Shown: one piece after another, positions 34,410 through 41,306 of the stretch
Position numbering within the stretch: the stretch's first letter is position 1
How the letters are laid out: every line of letters begins with the position of its first letter
NCBI GenBank assembly: GCA_016790435.1
Contig: JAEUPE010000005.1
Coordinates: forward strand, 1-41,306
Length of the DNA stretch: 41,306 bases
Reading direction: 5' to 3'
Origin: Rubrivivax sp.
Lineage (GTDB): Bacteria; Pseudomonadota; Gammaproteobacteria; Burkholderiales; Burkholderiaceae_C
The notes under the pieces: model-generated
Told to the model about the DNA's origin: nothing
The model's input: the letters and a program-made list of their open reading frames with translations, nothing else
Database searches by the model: none
Translations under genes and position numbers: made by a program

Positions 34410-34426
34410 AGCCCCGCGCCGGCTTC
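34408..34426. terminator. Candidate hairpin between convergent genes
   Basis: GAAGCC/GGCTTC, a 6-bp stem with a 7-base loop, starts in the DUF1501 stop codon and lies in the 22-base gap before the convergent PAS-GGDEF-EAL gene. There is no T-tract, so it is a weak candidate. Confidence 0.3.
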
Positions 34427-34431
34427 GACCC

Positions 34432-36324
34432 TCAAACCGTGCCGCAGGGCGCGGAAAGCAGCGTCAGCGGTTCCCACGCCAGCGCCGCGGCGGCGACGGG
34501 TCTGCCGAGCAGGTAGCCCTGGGCCTCGTCACAGCCGATGCGGCGCAGGTACTCCAACTGCGCGGGTGTCTCCACGCCCTCGGCCACGGTCTCGAGGCCA
34601 AGGCTGCGCGCCATGGCGACCACCGCCTGCGTGATGGCGATGTCGTTGGCATCGTCCGGCAGACCGCGCACGAACGAGCGATCGATCTTCAGCGTGCGCG
34701 CCGGAAATCGCTTCAGGTACGCCAGCGACGAGTGGCCGGTCCCGAAGTCATCGATGGCGATGCGCACACCCAGGTCGCTCAGCCTCGTCATCACCCTGTG
34801 CGCACGGGCGGGGTCGATCATCACCGCGCTCTCCGTCACTTCGATCTCGAGGGCCGATGCCGCGACGTCGCTTCGAGCGAGGGCCGCAACCACTTCCTCC
34901 ACCAGATGCTCGCTGGTGAAGTGGTGCGCCGACAGGTTGACCGCGCAGTGCCCGACCTCCCGCCCTGCGTCCTTCCAAGCGCGCATCTGCCGGCAGGCCG
35001 CGGCCATCACCCAGCGACCGATCGGCAGGATGAGTCCGCGCTGCTCGGCCAGCGGAATGAAGTCGCCGGGCGCCAGCAGGCCGCGCTGCGGGTGCTGCCA
35101 GCGCACGAGCGCCTCGACACCGGCCAGCGCCCCGCCCGACAGCCGGAACTTGGGCTGGTAGTGCAGCACCAACTCATCTCTTGCCAGCGCCTCGCGCAGT
35201 TCCGTCTCGAGCGAGAAAGACTCGGCCGCGCGCGTGGCCAGGTCAGCGGTGTAGAAGTTGAGTTGCCCGGCGCCGCTCTTCTTGGCCTCGTACATGGCCG
35301 CATCGGCATTGCGCAGCATGGTCGGGCCGTCCTCTGCGTCCTGGGGGAAGACCGACATCCCCACACTGCCCGAGATGCGGAAGTCCCGGTCCTGCAGTCG
35401 CACCGGTGTCCCCAGCACCTCGATCACGCGCTTGCCCATCGCCACCAGCGCCGGCTGCGGGCCGGCGTTCTCGACCACCATCACGAACTCGTCGCCGCCC
35501 AGGCGCGCGACCAGTTCTCCGGCACGGGCGGTCTGCTCGAGCCGCTGCGCCATCACGCGCAGCAGTTCGTCGCCAGCGGCGTGGCCGAGGTTGTCGTTGA
35601 TGTGCTTGAAGCCGTCCAGGTCGATGAAGGCCACCGCCACACGCGTGCCCTGTCGACGCGCGCGCGCCAGCGCACGCCGCAGCGCGTCGTTGAGCATGTT
35701 GCGGTTGGGCAGATTCGTGAGGGTGTCGAATCGCGCCATCTGCTCGGCCCGCCGTGACGCCAGCGTCGCCTCGGTGGCGTCGCTGCCCACGCCTCGATAG
35801 CCGACGAACTCGCCCTGGTCATCGAGCAGCGGCTGCCCCGCGAGCCGGAAGAAGCGCTTGCCACGCGGCGTGTCCATGCCCACGGTCAGGTCGCGGAACG
35901 GCAGCCGCTGGCCAACACAGCGCCGGTACTCGAGCTTGACTTCGTCGGCCGCATCCAGTCGATCGAGGCTCAGCCAGCCGGTGCCGAGGAAGACACTCGG
36001 CCTCAGGCCCGTCGCCGCCTCCCAGCCCTCGGAGACATAGGTCACCGTGTGCTGCTTGTCCTGCTCCCAAACCCAGTCGGTCGACAGGCCCAGCAAGCTG
36101 GCCAGCCGCGCCTCGTTCAGCCGCAGCTGCTCGGCCTGCGCATGCAACTCGCGCGAGGAGATGTCCTGCGCCCGCTCCAGCAGATAGCGGTCCTGCTCGG
36201 CCTCGCGGTAGGCGCGGCCGACGCCGTGCAGCAACTGCGTCCAGCGTTCAACGTCGGTGGGACCGGACGCGGCGTCCAGCCCCAGCCTGCGCAGCTGGCG
36301 TTCGAGCAAGGGGTGCAGGTCCAT
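34432..36324 (-). CDS. PAS-GGDEF-EAL c-di-GMP signalling protein
   Basis: A 630-residue soluble signalling enzyme. A coiled coil at about residues 40-80 leads into a PAS domain at about 80-190 (STDWVWEQDKQHTVTYVSEGW; FVGYRGVGSDATEA). The GGDEF domain has an intact RLGGDEF at 276-280, so cyclase activity is possible. The inhibitory I-site position five residues upstream reads RAGE, not RxxD. The EAL domain has EAL at 404-406, IDDFGTGHSS and AEGVET, consistent with active phosphodiesterase. It lies 44 bases downstream of the FIST gene on the same strand, the usual arrangement of a sensor followed by its effector. Confidence 0.92.
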   Translation of the reverse strand: MDLHPLLERQLRRLGLDAASGPTDVERWTQLLHGVGRAYREAEQDRYLLERAQDISSRELHAQAEQLRLNEARLASLLGLSTDWVWEQDKQHTVTYVSEGWEAATGLRPSVFLGTGWLSLDRLDAADEVKLEYRRCVGQRLPFRDLTVGMDTPRGKRFFRLAGQPLLDDQGEFVGYRGVGSDATEATLASRRAEQMARFDTLTNLPNRNMLNDALRRALARARRQGTRVAVAFIDLDGFKHINDNLGHAAGDELLRVMAQRLEQTARAGELVARLGGDEFVMVVENAGPQPALVAMGKRVIEVLGTPVRLQDRDFRISGSVGMSVFPQDAEDGPTMLRNADAAMYEAKKSGAGQLNFYTADLATRAAESFSLETELREALARDELVLHYQPKFRLSGGALAGVEALVRWQHPQRGLLAPGDFIPLAEQRGLILPIGRWVMAAACRQMRAWKDAGREVGHCAVNLSAHHFTSEHLVEEVVAALARSDVAASALEIEVTESAVMIDPARAHRVMTRLSDLGVRIAIDDFGTGHSSLAYLKRFPARTLKIDRSFVRGLPDDANDIAITQAVVAMARSLGLETVAEGVETPAQLEYLRRIGCDEAQGYLLGRPVAAAALAWEPLTLLSAPCGTV

Positions 36325-36368
36325 CGGTCGCGAAATTCGTCGAGCCTCGAAGCGTCACCGGTCGAGCT

Positions 36369-37520
36369 TCACGTCTCGGCCAGCACGGTCACCGTCATCG
36401 TCTGGTTGTGGAGCTCGCTGGCGCCACCCGGTTGAGTCGGCGAGATCTCCCCGTAGCTGTAGAAGCCGACATGGCCACAGCGCGGCGGCGCACGGTCCAG
36501 GACGGCCTCGACCTCCTCTTCGGTGCGCTCGCCCAGCACCAGCCGACGGCCGACACAGCTGACGGTGATGGCGAGCGAGTCGCCGCTTGCGGCCCCGTCG
36601 CCAAAGGCGGTCGCGGCAGCGCGGGCGGCGCTGTCGATCAATCGTTCGGTCGTCGAGCGCATCAGGCGAGCGATACCCCCTTGCGGAATGTCGCCGGCGA
36701 AGGTCATGGAGCGCGCCTGCTCGTCGGTCGCCAGCACGGTGCGCACGAGCGACGGACCCCCGCCGTCGCGGCGCACGGCCAGCGGGAACAGCAGCGCCGC
36801 GCCGGGCAGGCCGGCGGCGCGATCGCCGAGGTAGTGCTTGTACAGGTCGAGCGCCGGCTTGCCGTCCAGCTCATACAGCACGTTGCCCTCGGCCCGGGTG
36901 ATGCGTCGCTCGGGGCCGAAGTCATGCCAGCCGCCATCGCAGCCGTGTCCGACGCGAAGTCGATCGCCGTACAGGCCGATCGTGACGACGTGCTGGCGGC
37001 GCGGCGTCACGCCGTCGAGCACCCAGGTCGATGCAAATCGGTCTCCGTCGCCGGCCAGCCCTCCGGTGACAACGACACCGGCAGGAAGCGCGCGGTGCAG
37101 GCCTTCGACCAGTGGTGAGCCGTTCACGTTCAGGCCATCGGACAGCACAAGGACCGAGCGCAAGCCTTCGTGCGGCAGCGCCGCCGCCAGGCGGCCACCG
37201 GCGGCCAGGGAGTCCCCGGGGCCAGCCAGCGACGTGCTGGCGCGGCACAGCCGCGTGTGTTCAAAACGGGCGACCACGACGCTGATGCTGTCGTCGCGCA
37301 CGCGGTCGGCCAGGATCTCGCCGGCGGTGGAGCAGCCGGCCATCTGCGACAGCGGGAACGCCCTGCCAAGCTGCTCCAGCGCCGCCTGCTGTGGCGTGCC
37401 TTCCTGCACCACCGCCGGGCCGGCAAAGGCCAGCACGAGCGTGTGGGAGCCGTCCATCGCGACAGGAAAGGGGGCACTCCAGCCCGCATCGGGGTGGAAC
37501 GCAAGGGATTGCTGCCGCAA
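36369..37520 (-). CDS. FIST-domain signal-sensing protein (possible NosP-like)
   Basis: A 383-residue soluble sensor with FIST_N (about residues 20-210: PLSQMAGCSTAGEIL, VLVLSDGLNVNGSPLVEGL, VTGGLAGDGDRF) and FIST_C (about 225-370: NVLYELDGKPALDLYKHYLG, CVGRRLVLGERTEEEV, GFYSYGEISP). The start is a TTG at 37520 with GGAG six bases upstream; an in-frame ATG at residue 22 is the alternative. FIST proteins bind small ligands, and the NosP subgroup binds haem and nitric oxide and is encoded beside histidine kinases or c-di-GMP enzymes. The immediate downstream neighbour is a PAS-GGDEF-EAL protein, which fits that pattern. I cannot confirm haem binding from sequence. Confidence 0.88.
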   Translation of the reverse strand: MRQQSLAFHPDAGWSAPFPVAMDGSHTLVLAFAGPAVVQEGTPQQAALEQLGRAFPLSQMAGCSTAGEILADRVRDDSISVVVARFEHTRLCRASTSLAGPGDSLAAGGRLAAALPHEGLRSVLVLSDGLNVNGSPLVEGLHRALPAGVVVTGGLAGDGDRFASTWVLDGVTPRRQHVVTIGLYGDRLRVGHGCDGGWHDFGPERRITRAEGNVLYELDGKPALDLYKHYLGDRAAGLPGAALLFPLAVRRDGGGPSLVRTVLATDEQARSMTFAGDIPQGGIARLMRSTTERLIDSAARAAATAFGDGAASGDSLAITVSCVGRRLVLGERTEEEVEAVLDRAPPRCGHVGFYSYGEISPTQPGGASELHNQTMTVTVLAET

Positions 37521-37690
37521 GGGGTCTCCAAGGACCGGTCACCGCCGGAACGGCGATCGACAGGTTATCGGCTCGCACGCCACCATCTTGACCGGTGGCC
37601 GCACACACGCCGCACGAGAACATCGGCCGAGCGCGGGGCCTTGCCGCGCCGGGAGGGCGTGGTCCACAAGCCGTCTGCGGCAACCTCGGA

Positions 37691-39697
37691 TCAGCAGGCG
37701 ATGGCCGGCGCGCACGCACGTTCGCGCAGCAGCGCCTCGAACTCGGCCGCCGGCAGCGGCCTGGAGTACAGGAAGCCCTGGTACTCGGCAATGCCGCGTT
37801 CGCTCACCCAGCGCAACTGCTCGGCCGTCTCCACGCCCTCGGCCACGGCCGAGAGCTTCATGAGCCCGCACAGCTGCACGATCAGCTCGGCGAGCGGGCG
37901 GTTGTCGACGAGCCCGTGGATGAAGGAGCGGTCGATCTTCAGCGTCTGGATCGGGTAGCGGTGCAGGTAGGCCAGGTTGGAGTAACCGGTGCCGAAATCG
38001 TCCAGCGCGATGCCCAGGCCGAGCGCGGCCATCGCGTGCAGCGTGCGCAGCGGGCGTTCGTCCTGGCCGAGCAGCATCGACTCGGTGATCTCGACCTGCA
38101 GGCGTGCGGGGTCGCAGCCGCACTCGGCCATGGCCGCCCGCATGCCCTCGACGAGGCCGTCTTGCGAGAACTCGCGCGGCGAGACGTTCACCGAGACGGC
38201 GAGGTCGAAGCCGGCCTGGCTCCAGCGCGCCACCTGGCGCGCGGCGGTGGCGAAGACCTGGCGGCCGAGGTCGCGGATGAGGCCCGTGCTCTCGCACAGG
38301 GGAATGAACTGGTCCGGCGGGATCATGCCGCGCACGGGGTGCCGCCAGCGCACGAGCGCCTCGGCGCCGACGATGCGGTTGCTGGCCACGCACACGCGCG
38401 GCTGGTAGTGGACCTCGAAGGCCTGCTGTTCGACGGCCGTGCGCAGGTCGTGCTCGAGCTCGGTGCGCGCGCGCAGGGCGCGGCCCATGGCGTCGTCGTA
38501 ATAGGCGAGCGTGTTGCGCCCCTCCTCCTTGGCCGAATACATGGCCAGGTCGGCGCGGCGCAGCAGCGTCTCGAAGTCGCTGCCGTCGCGCGGAAAGAGG
38601 GCCGCCCCGAGCGTGGCAGTGACGCGCACCATGGTGCCGGCCATGGCGATGGGCGCGGAGACCGTGGCACGGATGCGCGCGTCGATGCGGCTGACCTCGG
38701 CCTCGATGTCGTGCGAGGCGACGAGCAGCAGGAACTCGTCGCCGCCGAAGCGCGCCACGAGATCGACGCGGCGCACGGAAGTGCGCAGGCGCTGCGCCAC
38801 CTCGACGAGCAGCTCGTCGCCGACGGCGTGGCCCAGGCTGTCGTTGACGTTCTTGAAATGGTCGAGGTCGATGAGCACCAGCGCCGCCTGGCCGCCGCTG
38901 GTGCGCAGTTCGCGCATGGCCTGCGCGAAATGCAGCTTGACCTGGTTGCGGTTGGGCAGGCCGGTGAGGGCGTCGTGCACGGCCAGGTAGCTGGCCTGCG
39001 CCTCGCTCTCCTTGAGTTGCGTGACGTCGACTTCGCTCAACAGGATGGCGGCATCGCCGCTCACGGCGTCGCGGCACTTGCGCGCCGACAGCTCGTGCCA
39101 GCGCACGCCGGCCCCGGTGTGCACGGGCTGCGTCAGCGTAGCCACTTCGCGCTCGGCCAGTTGCTGCATCAGCTGCCCATGGGCGGCCGCGTCGGTGAAG
39201 CGCTCGGACAGCCGTTCTCCGGGGGCGCACACCATCTCGCGGGCGGCCGGGTTGCGGTACAGCGGCAAGCCGTGCATGTCGTACAGGGTGATCATCACCG
39301 CCGTGTGCAGCAGCGCCTCCACCGAGCGCAGCGCCTCGGGCGTGGCCTGCACCGTCTGGCGGGCCTCGCACAGCATGGCTATGCGGCCGTCGGCGAGGCG
39401 GTGGCCGGTGAAGGTGACGTCGAGCGAGACGGGCTTGCCGCCGGGGTAGACCGTCCACTGCTCGTGGAACACCGCACCATGGCCGACGAAGTCGGCCTGG
39501 TACTGCGCCAGCCGACGCGCCACCGATTCGGACATGTCGGCGCCCATGTCGCGCGCGCACAGTTCGTCCAGCGTGGCGGCGCCCCAGACGCGCAGTGCCG
39601 CGCCGTTGGCCCAGCACACGCGACGGTGGTCGATGTCGAAGATCCAGACCGGCGCTCCGATGAGCTCCAGCGCGCGATAGTCCGGCGTCAACGACAT
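37691..39697 (-). CDS. PAS-PAS-GGDEF-EAL c-di-GMP signalling protein
   Basis: A 668-residue protein without transmembrane helices. I chose the ATG at 39697 (MSLTPDYRALELIGAPVW) because the longer frame upstream overlaps the GST gene in another frame. Two PAS-like regions lie at about residues 8-112 (APVWIFDIDHRRVCWAN) and 125-230 (TAVMITLYDMHGLPLYRNPAA; VDVTQLKESEAQ). The GGDEF domain has FGGDEF at 318-322 and an inhibitory-site RRVD at 309-312. The EAL domain has EAL at 446-448, ALDDFGTGYSN and AEGVET. Both catalytic halves look intact. It begins 14 bases downstream of the GST stop, so the two are probably co-transcribed. Confidence 0.92.
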   Translation of the reverse strand: MSLTPDYRALELIGAPVWIFDIDHRRVCWANGAALRVWGAATLDELCARDMGADMSESVARRLAQYQADFVGHGAVFHEQWTVYPGGKPVSLDVTFTGHRLADGRIAMLCEARQTVQATPEALRSVEALLHTAVMITLYDMHGLPLYRNPAAREMVCAPGERLSERFTDAAAHGQLMQQLAEREVATLTQPVHTGAGVRWHELSARKCRDAVSGDAAILLSEVDVTQLKESEAQASYLAVHDALTGLPNRNQVKLHFAQAMRELRTSGGQAALVLIDLDHFKNVNDSLGHAVGDELLVEVAQRLRTSVRRVDLVARFGGDEFLLLVASHDIEAEVSRIDARIRATVSAPIAMAGTMVRVTATLGAALFPRDGSDFETLLRRADLAMYSAKEEGRNTLAYYDDAMGRALRARTELEHDLRTAVEQQAFEVHYQPRVCVASNRIVGAEALVRWRHPVRGMIPPDQFIPLCESTGLIRDLGRQVFATAARQVARWSQAGFDLAVSVNVSPREFSQDGLVEGMRAAMAECGCDPARLQVEITESMLLGQDERPLRTLHAMAALGLGIALDDFGTGYSNLAYLHRYPIQTLKIDRSFIHGLVDNRPLAELIVQLCGLMKLSAVAEGVETAEQLRWVSERGIAEYQGFLYSRPLPAAEFEALLRERACAPAIAC

Positions 39698-39711
39698 GCG
39701 CCGCTCGGGTC

Positions 39712-40329
39712 TCAGGCCACCAGCAGCTCGCCGATTCCGGCGTAGCCGGGCGTGGCGAGCACGCGGGCCATCCAGCCTTGCACGGCGGCATGGGCCGCGA
39801 GCGACACGCCGCCCTCCGCTGCGAGGTGCGTGTAGCCGTAGACGGCGATGTCGGCCACGCTGTAGCCGTGGTCGGTGACGAACTCCCGGCCCTGCAGGTG
39901 GCGGTCGAGCTCCGCGAGGCCTGCCTGTGCGGCCTGCTGCCAGCGGGCGATGTCGGCAGCACGCCGCTCGCGCTCGCCGGGCAGGATGTGGGTGAAGAAG
40001 CGCGCCGGCGAGATGTTGGGCTCGAGCGCGGTCTGCTCGTAGATCATCCACTGCACGGCCTGCGCGCGCGCCAGCGCCGTGGCGGGCATGAGGGGCGTGC
40101 CTTCGGCGAGGTACCAGGCGATCGCGTTCGATTCCCCGAGGCCGACGCCGTCCGACGTGACCAGGTACGGCACCTGCCCGCGCGGGTTGATGGCGAGGAA
40201 CTCCGGCTGCCGCGTCTGCCCGGCCAGCACGTCCATCGGCAACATGCGGCACCGCCGGCCGGTTTGGCGCAGCACGAGCGCCGGCTTGAAGCTGTTGCCT
40301 GAACCGAGGGTGAAGTAGAGGGTGTCCAA
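39712..40329 (-). CDS. Glutathione S-transferase family protein, TTG start
   Basis: A 205-residue GST. The frame continues far upstream, but the family N-terminus (DTLYFTLGSGNSFKPALVL) begins at a TTG at 40329, with GGAG eight bases upstream; I take that as the start. The thioredoxin-like half contains INPRGQVPYLV (cis-proline) and LGESNAIAWYLAEG. The helical half contains FVTDHGYSVADIAVYGYTH, the conserved N-capping box. The stop lies 14 bases before the GGDEF-EAL start, so they share a transcript. The substrate is unknown. Confidence 0.87.
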   Translation of the reverse strand: MDTLYFTLGSGNSFKPALVLRQTGRRCRMLPMDVLAGQTRQPEFLAINPRGQVPYLVTSDGVGLGESNAIAWYLAEGTPLMPATALARAQAVQWMIYEQTALEPNISPARFFTHILPGERERRAADIARWQQAAQAGLAELDRHLQGREFVTDHGYSVADIAVYGYTHLAAEGGVSLAAHAAVQGWMARVLATPGYAGIGELLVA

Positions 40330-40556
40330 GGCAAGCGCTCCTGTCCCGCGAGGTGTGAACAGGCCTTTCTCGGCCCCGTCGTCCGTCGACTTTAGGACGC
40401 GACATGGCGCGGGTCCGTCGCTGGCTCGGATGCGCATTGAAATCGGCGCACTACTGCGCACGCCCAGCTCCGGCGTCCTTGCGGGCGTGCCAGCCGGCGG
40501 GCGCGCGGGCATGGAGCGCATCGCTCCCGCCCCACACCTCCGGACAGGTCAATCGA

Positions 40557-41306
40557 TCAGCGGCAGGCGACGCCGAGACACTGGAACGCTTCCATCTGAA
40601 GGAACGTGCAGTGCCCCTGCGGGCCCCCCGGCCTGGCGACACCGGGAGGGAGGATGAATGTGCGCGCGTGGGCACCGGCCAGGCCCTCGGGCAGGTCGAA
40701 CGGCTTCAGCACCACATAGACCTGGCCATTGCCTAGCCGCCAGTCCATCGCGCGCCGGTACTTCTCGAGCGGCTGCCCCAGGCGCGCGGCCGCGCCTGCG
40801 ACCCAGGCCGCCACTTCTTCGTCAACCGCCAGGCGGATGGCGCCGTCCTTGACGAGGCGGTCGAGCCCCTTCAGCCCCCCAGGCACCTGGTCGCCGGGCA
40901 GGGCCACGCTCTTCAGCGGCGTGTCCGCCGAGTACACGGGTTCGCCGGTGACCTCGCCGACGGCGAATCGGCCCCCGGCCTTGTGGGTGAGGAAGCTGGT
41001 GATCCCGCGCCCGAACAGCTCCCTCACGCGGCGTTGAACGGCGGCGTACTCGCTGCCTTCAGCCTTGCCGGCCCGGAAGTGGCGGCACGCGTTGGGGCCG
41101 TCGGCCGTGGTGTAGCTGGCCAGGCGCGTCGACTTAGGCAGGCCAATCACCACCTGGCGGTGATGCCCCTGCGCCAGCACGCCGGCGAGTTGCGCCTGCG
41201 GGGTGCGTCCGACATTCCAGACGATCGGGTCGTGGCCCGTGAGGATCAGCACGACGGGCCTGGGCGTGGCGCCCACCACCACGTCTTCCTGGGTGACGTC
41301 GTTACC
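40557..41306 (-). CDS. Unidentified protein, C-terminal part (5' partial)
   Basis: The frame is open to the end of the window, so the N-terminus is missing; 249 codons are visible. I do not recognise the family with confidence. The visible part starts with a strand-rich segment, VVLILTGHDPIVWNV followed by VLAQGHHRQVVIGL. The pattern of a (D/E)P-x-x-W strand followed by a G-x-H-x-Q strand is one I associate, tentatively, with uncharacterised exported proteins. Later segments (LPGDQVPGGLKGLDRLVKDG; VYVVLKPFDLPEGLAGAH; FILPPGVARPGGP) are soluble. Two Cys lie near the end (CTFLQMEAFQCLGVACR has three). It is followed by about 227 bases without a gene before the GST. Confidence 0.55.
   Translation of the reverse strand, partial: GNDVTQEDVVVGATPRPVVLILTGHDPIVWNVGRTPQAQLAGVLAQGHHRQVVIGLPKSTRLASYTTADGPNACRHFRAGKAEGSEYAAVQRRVRELFGRGITSFLTHKAGGRFAVGEVTGEPVYSADTPLKSVALPGDQVPGGLKGLDRLVKDGAIRLAVDEEVAAWVAGAAARLGQPLEKYRRAMDWRLGNGQVYVVLKPFDLPEGLAGAHARTFILPPGVARPGGPQGHCTFLQMEAFQCLGVACR

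Overview
This is a GC-rich, densely coded bacterial window of the kind seen in Burkholderiales (Rubrivivax/Leptothrix/Ideonella-like betaproteobacteria). That placement is an inference from several traits: a Bug-family periplasmic receptor, LIV-type ABC genes next to a catabolic cluster, a DUF1800/DUF1501 pair, several GST paralogues and two GGDEF-EAL proteins. I saw no rRNA, tRNA, CRISPR array, phage gene or transposase. Genes are recognised from motifs only; no database search was run.

Layout. (1) 1-11254 is an uptake and catabolic cluster: the end of a LIV-type ABC transporter (livM partial, livG, livF), a Bug-type solute receptor, an aconitase-family hydratase in two subunits, a dihydropyrimidinase-like amidohydrolase, an opposite-strand serine hydrolase, an FAD-dependent oxidoreductase and an isocitrate lyase/PEP-mutase-family lyase. 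Several pairs overlap by ATGA. The two hydratase subunit genes are pushed apart by a non-coding, roughly 615 bp imperfect palindrome. The hydratase plus C-C lyase plus cyclic-amidase combination resembles the lower steps of N-heterocycle or alkyl-dicarboxylate breakdown more than leucine synthesis. (2) 11439-17909 is mixed: a SagB-like nitroreductase, a large lipoprotein with BACON-like repeats and a propeller, a HlyIII-family membrane protein, a GST, two tandem paralogous small membrane proteins of unknown function, and a Crp/Fnr regulator preceded by an eight-copy pentanucleotide repeat.

(3) 18023-25384 is the most striking part. It is a three-gene, overlapping operon of a TpsB outer-membrane translocator, an exported TPR-CHAT (caspase-like) protein, and a TpsA filamentous-haemagglutinin-like protein whose repeats and C-terminal tail look like cyanobacterial haemagglutinin-domain proteins. 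A two-partner secretion pair with a protease-like gene between the partners suggests that the CHAT protein processes or polices the exported adhesin (inference). (4) 25645-30776 holds a BamE-like lipoprotein, a winged-helix/Ser-Thr kinase/TPR fusion, a metaxin-like GST and an APH-like kinase with an altered catalytic loop.

(5) 30863-41306 holds the DUF1800/DUF1501 pair, then a minus-strand signalling block: a GST with a GGDEF-EAL protein, and a FIST-domain sensor directly upstream of a PAS-GGDEF-EAL protein. The last pair suggests a small-ligand (possibly NO/haem, as in NosP) input into c-di-GMP turnover. The window ends inside an unidentified minus-strand gene.
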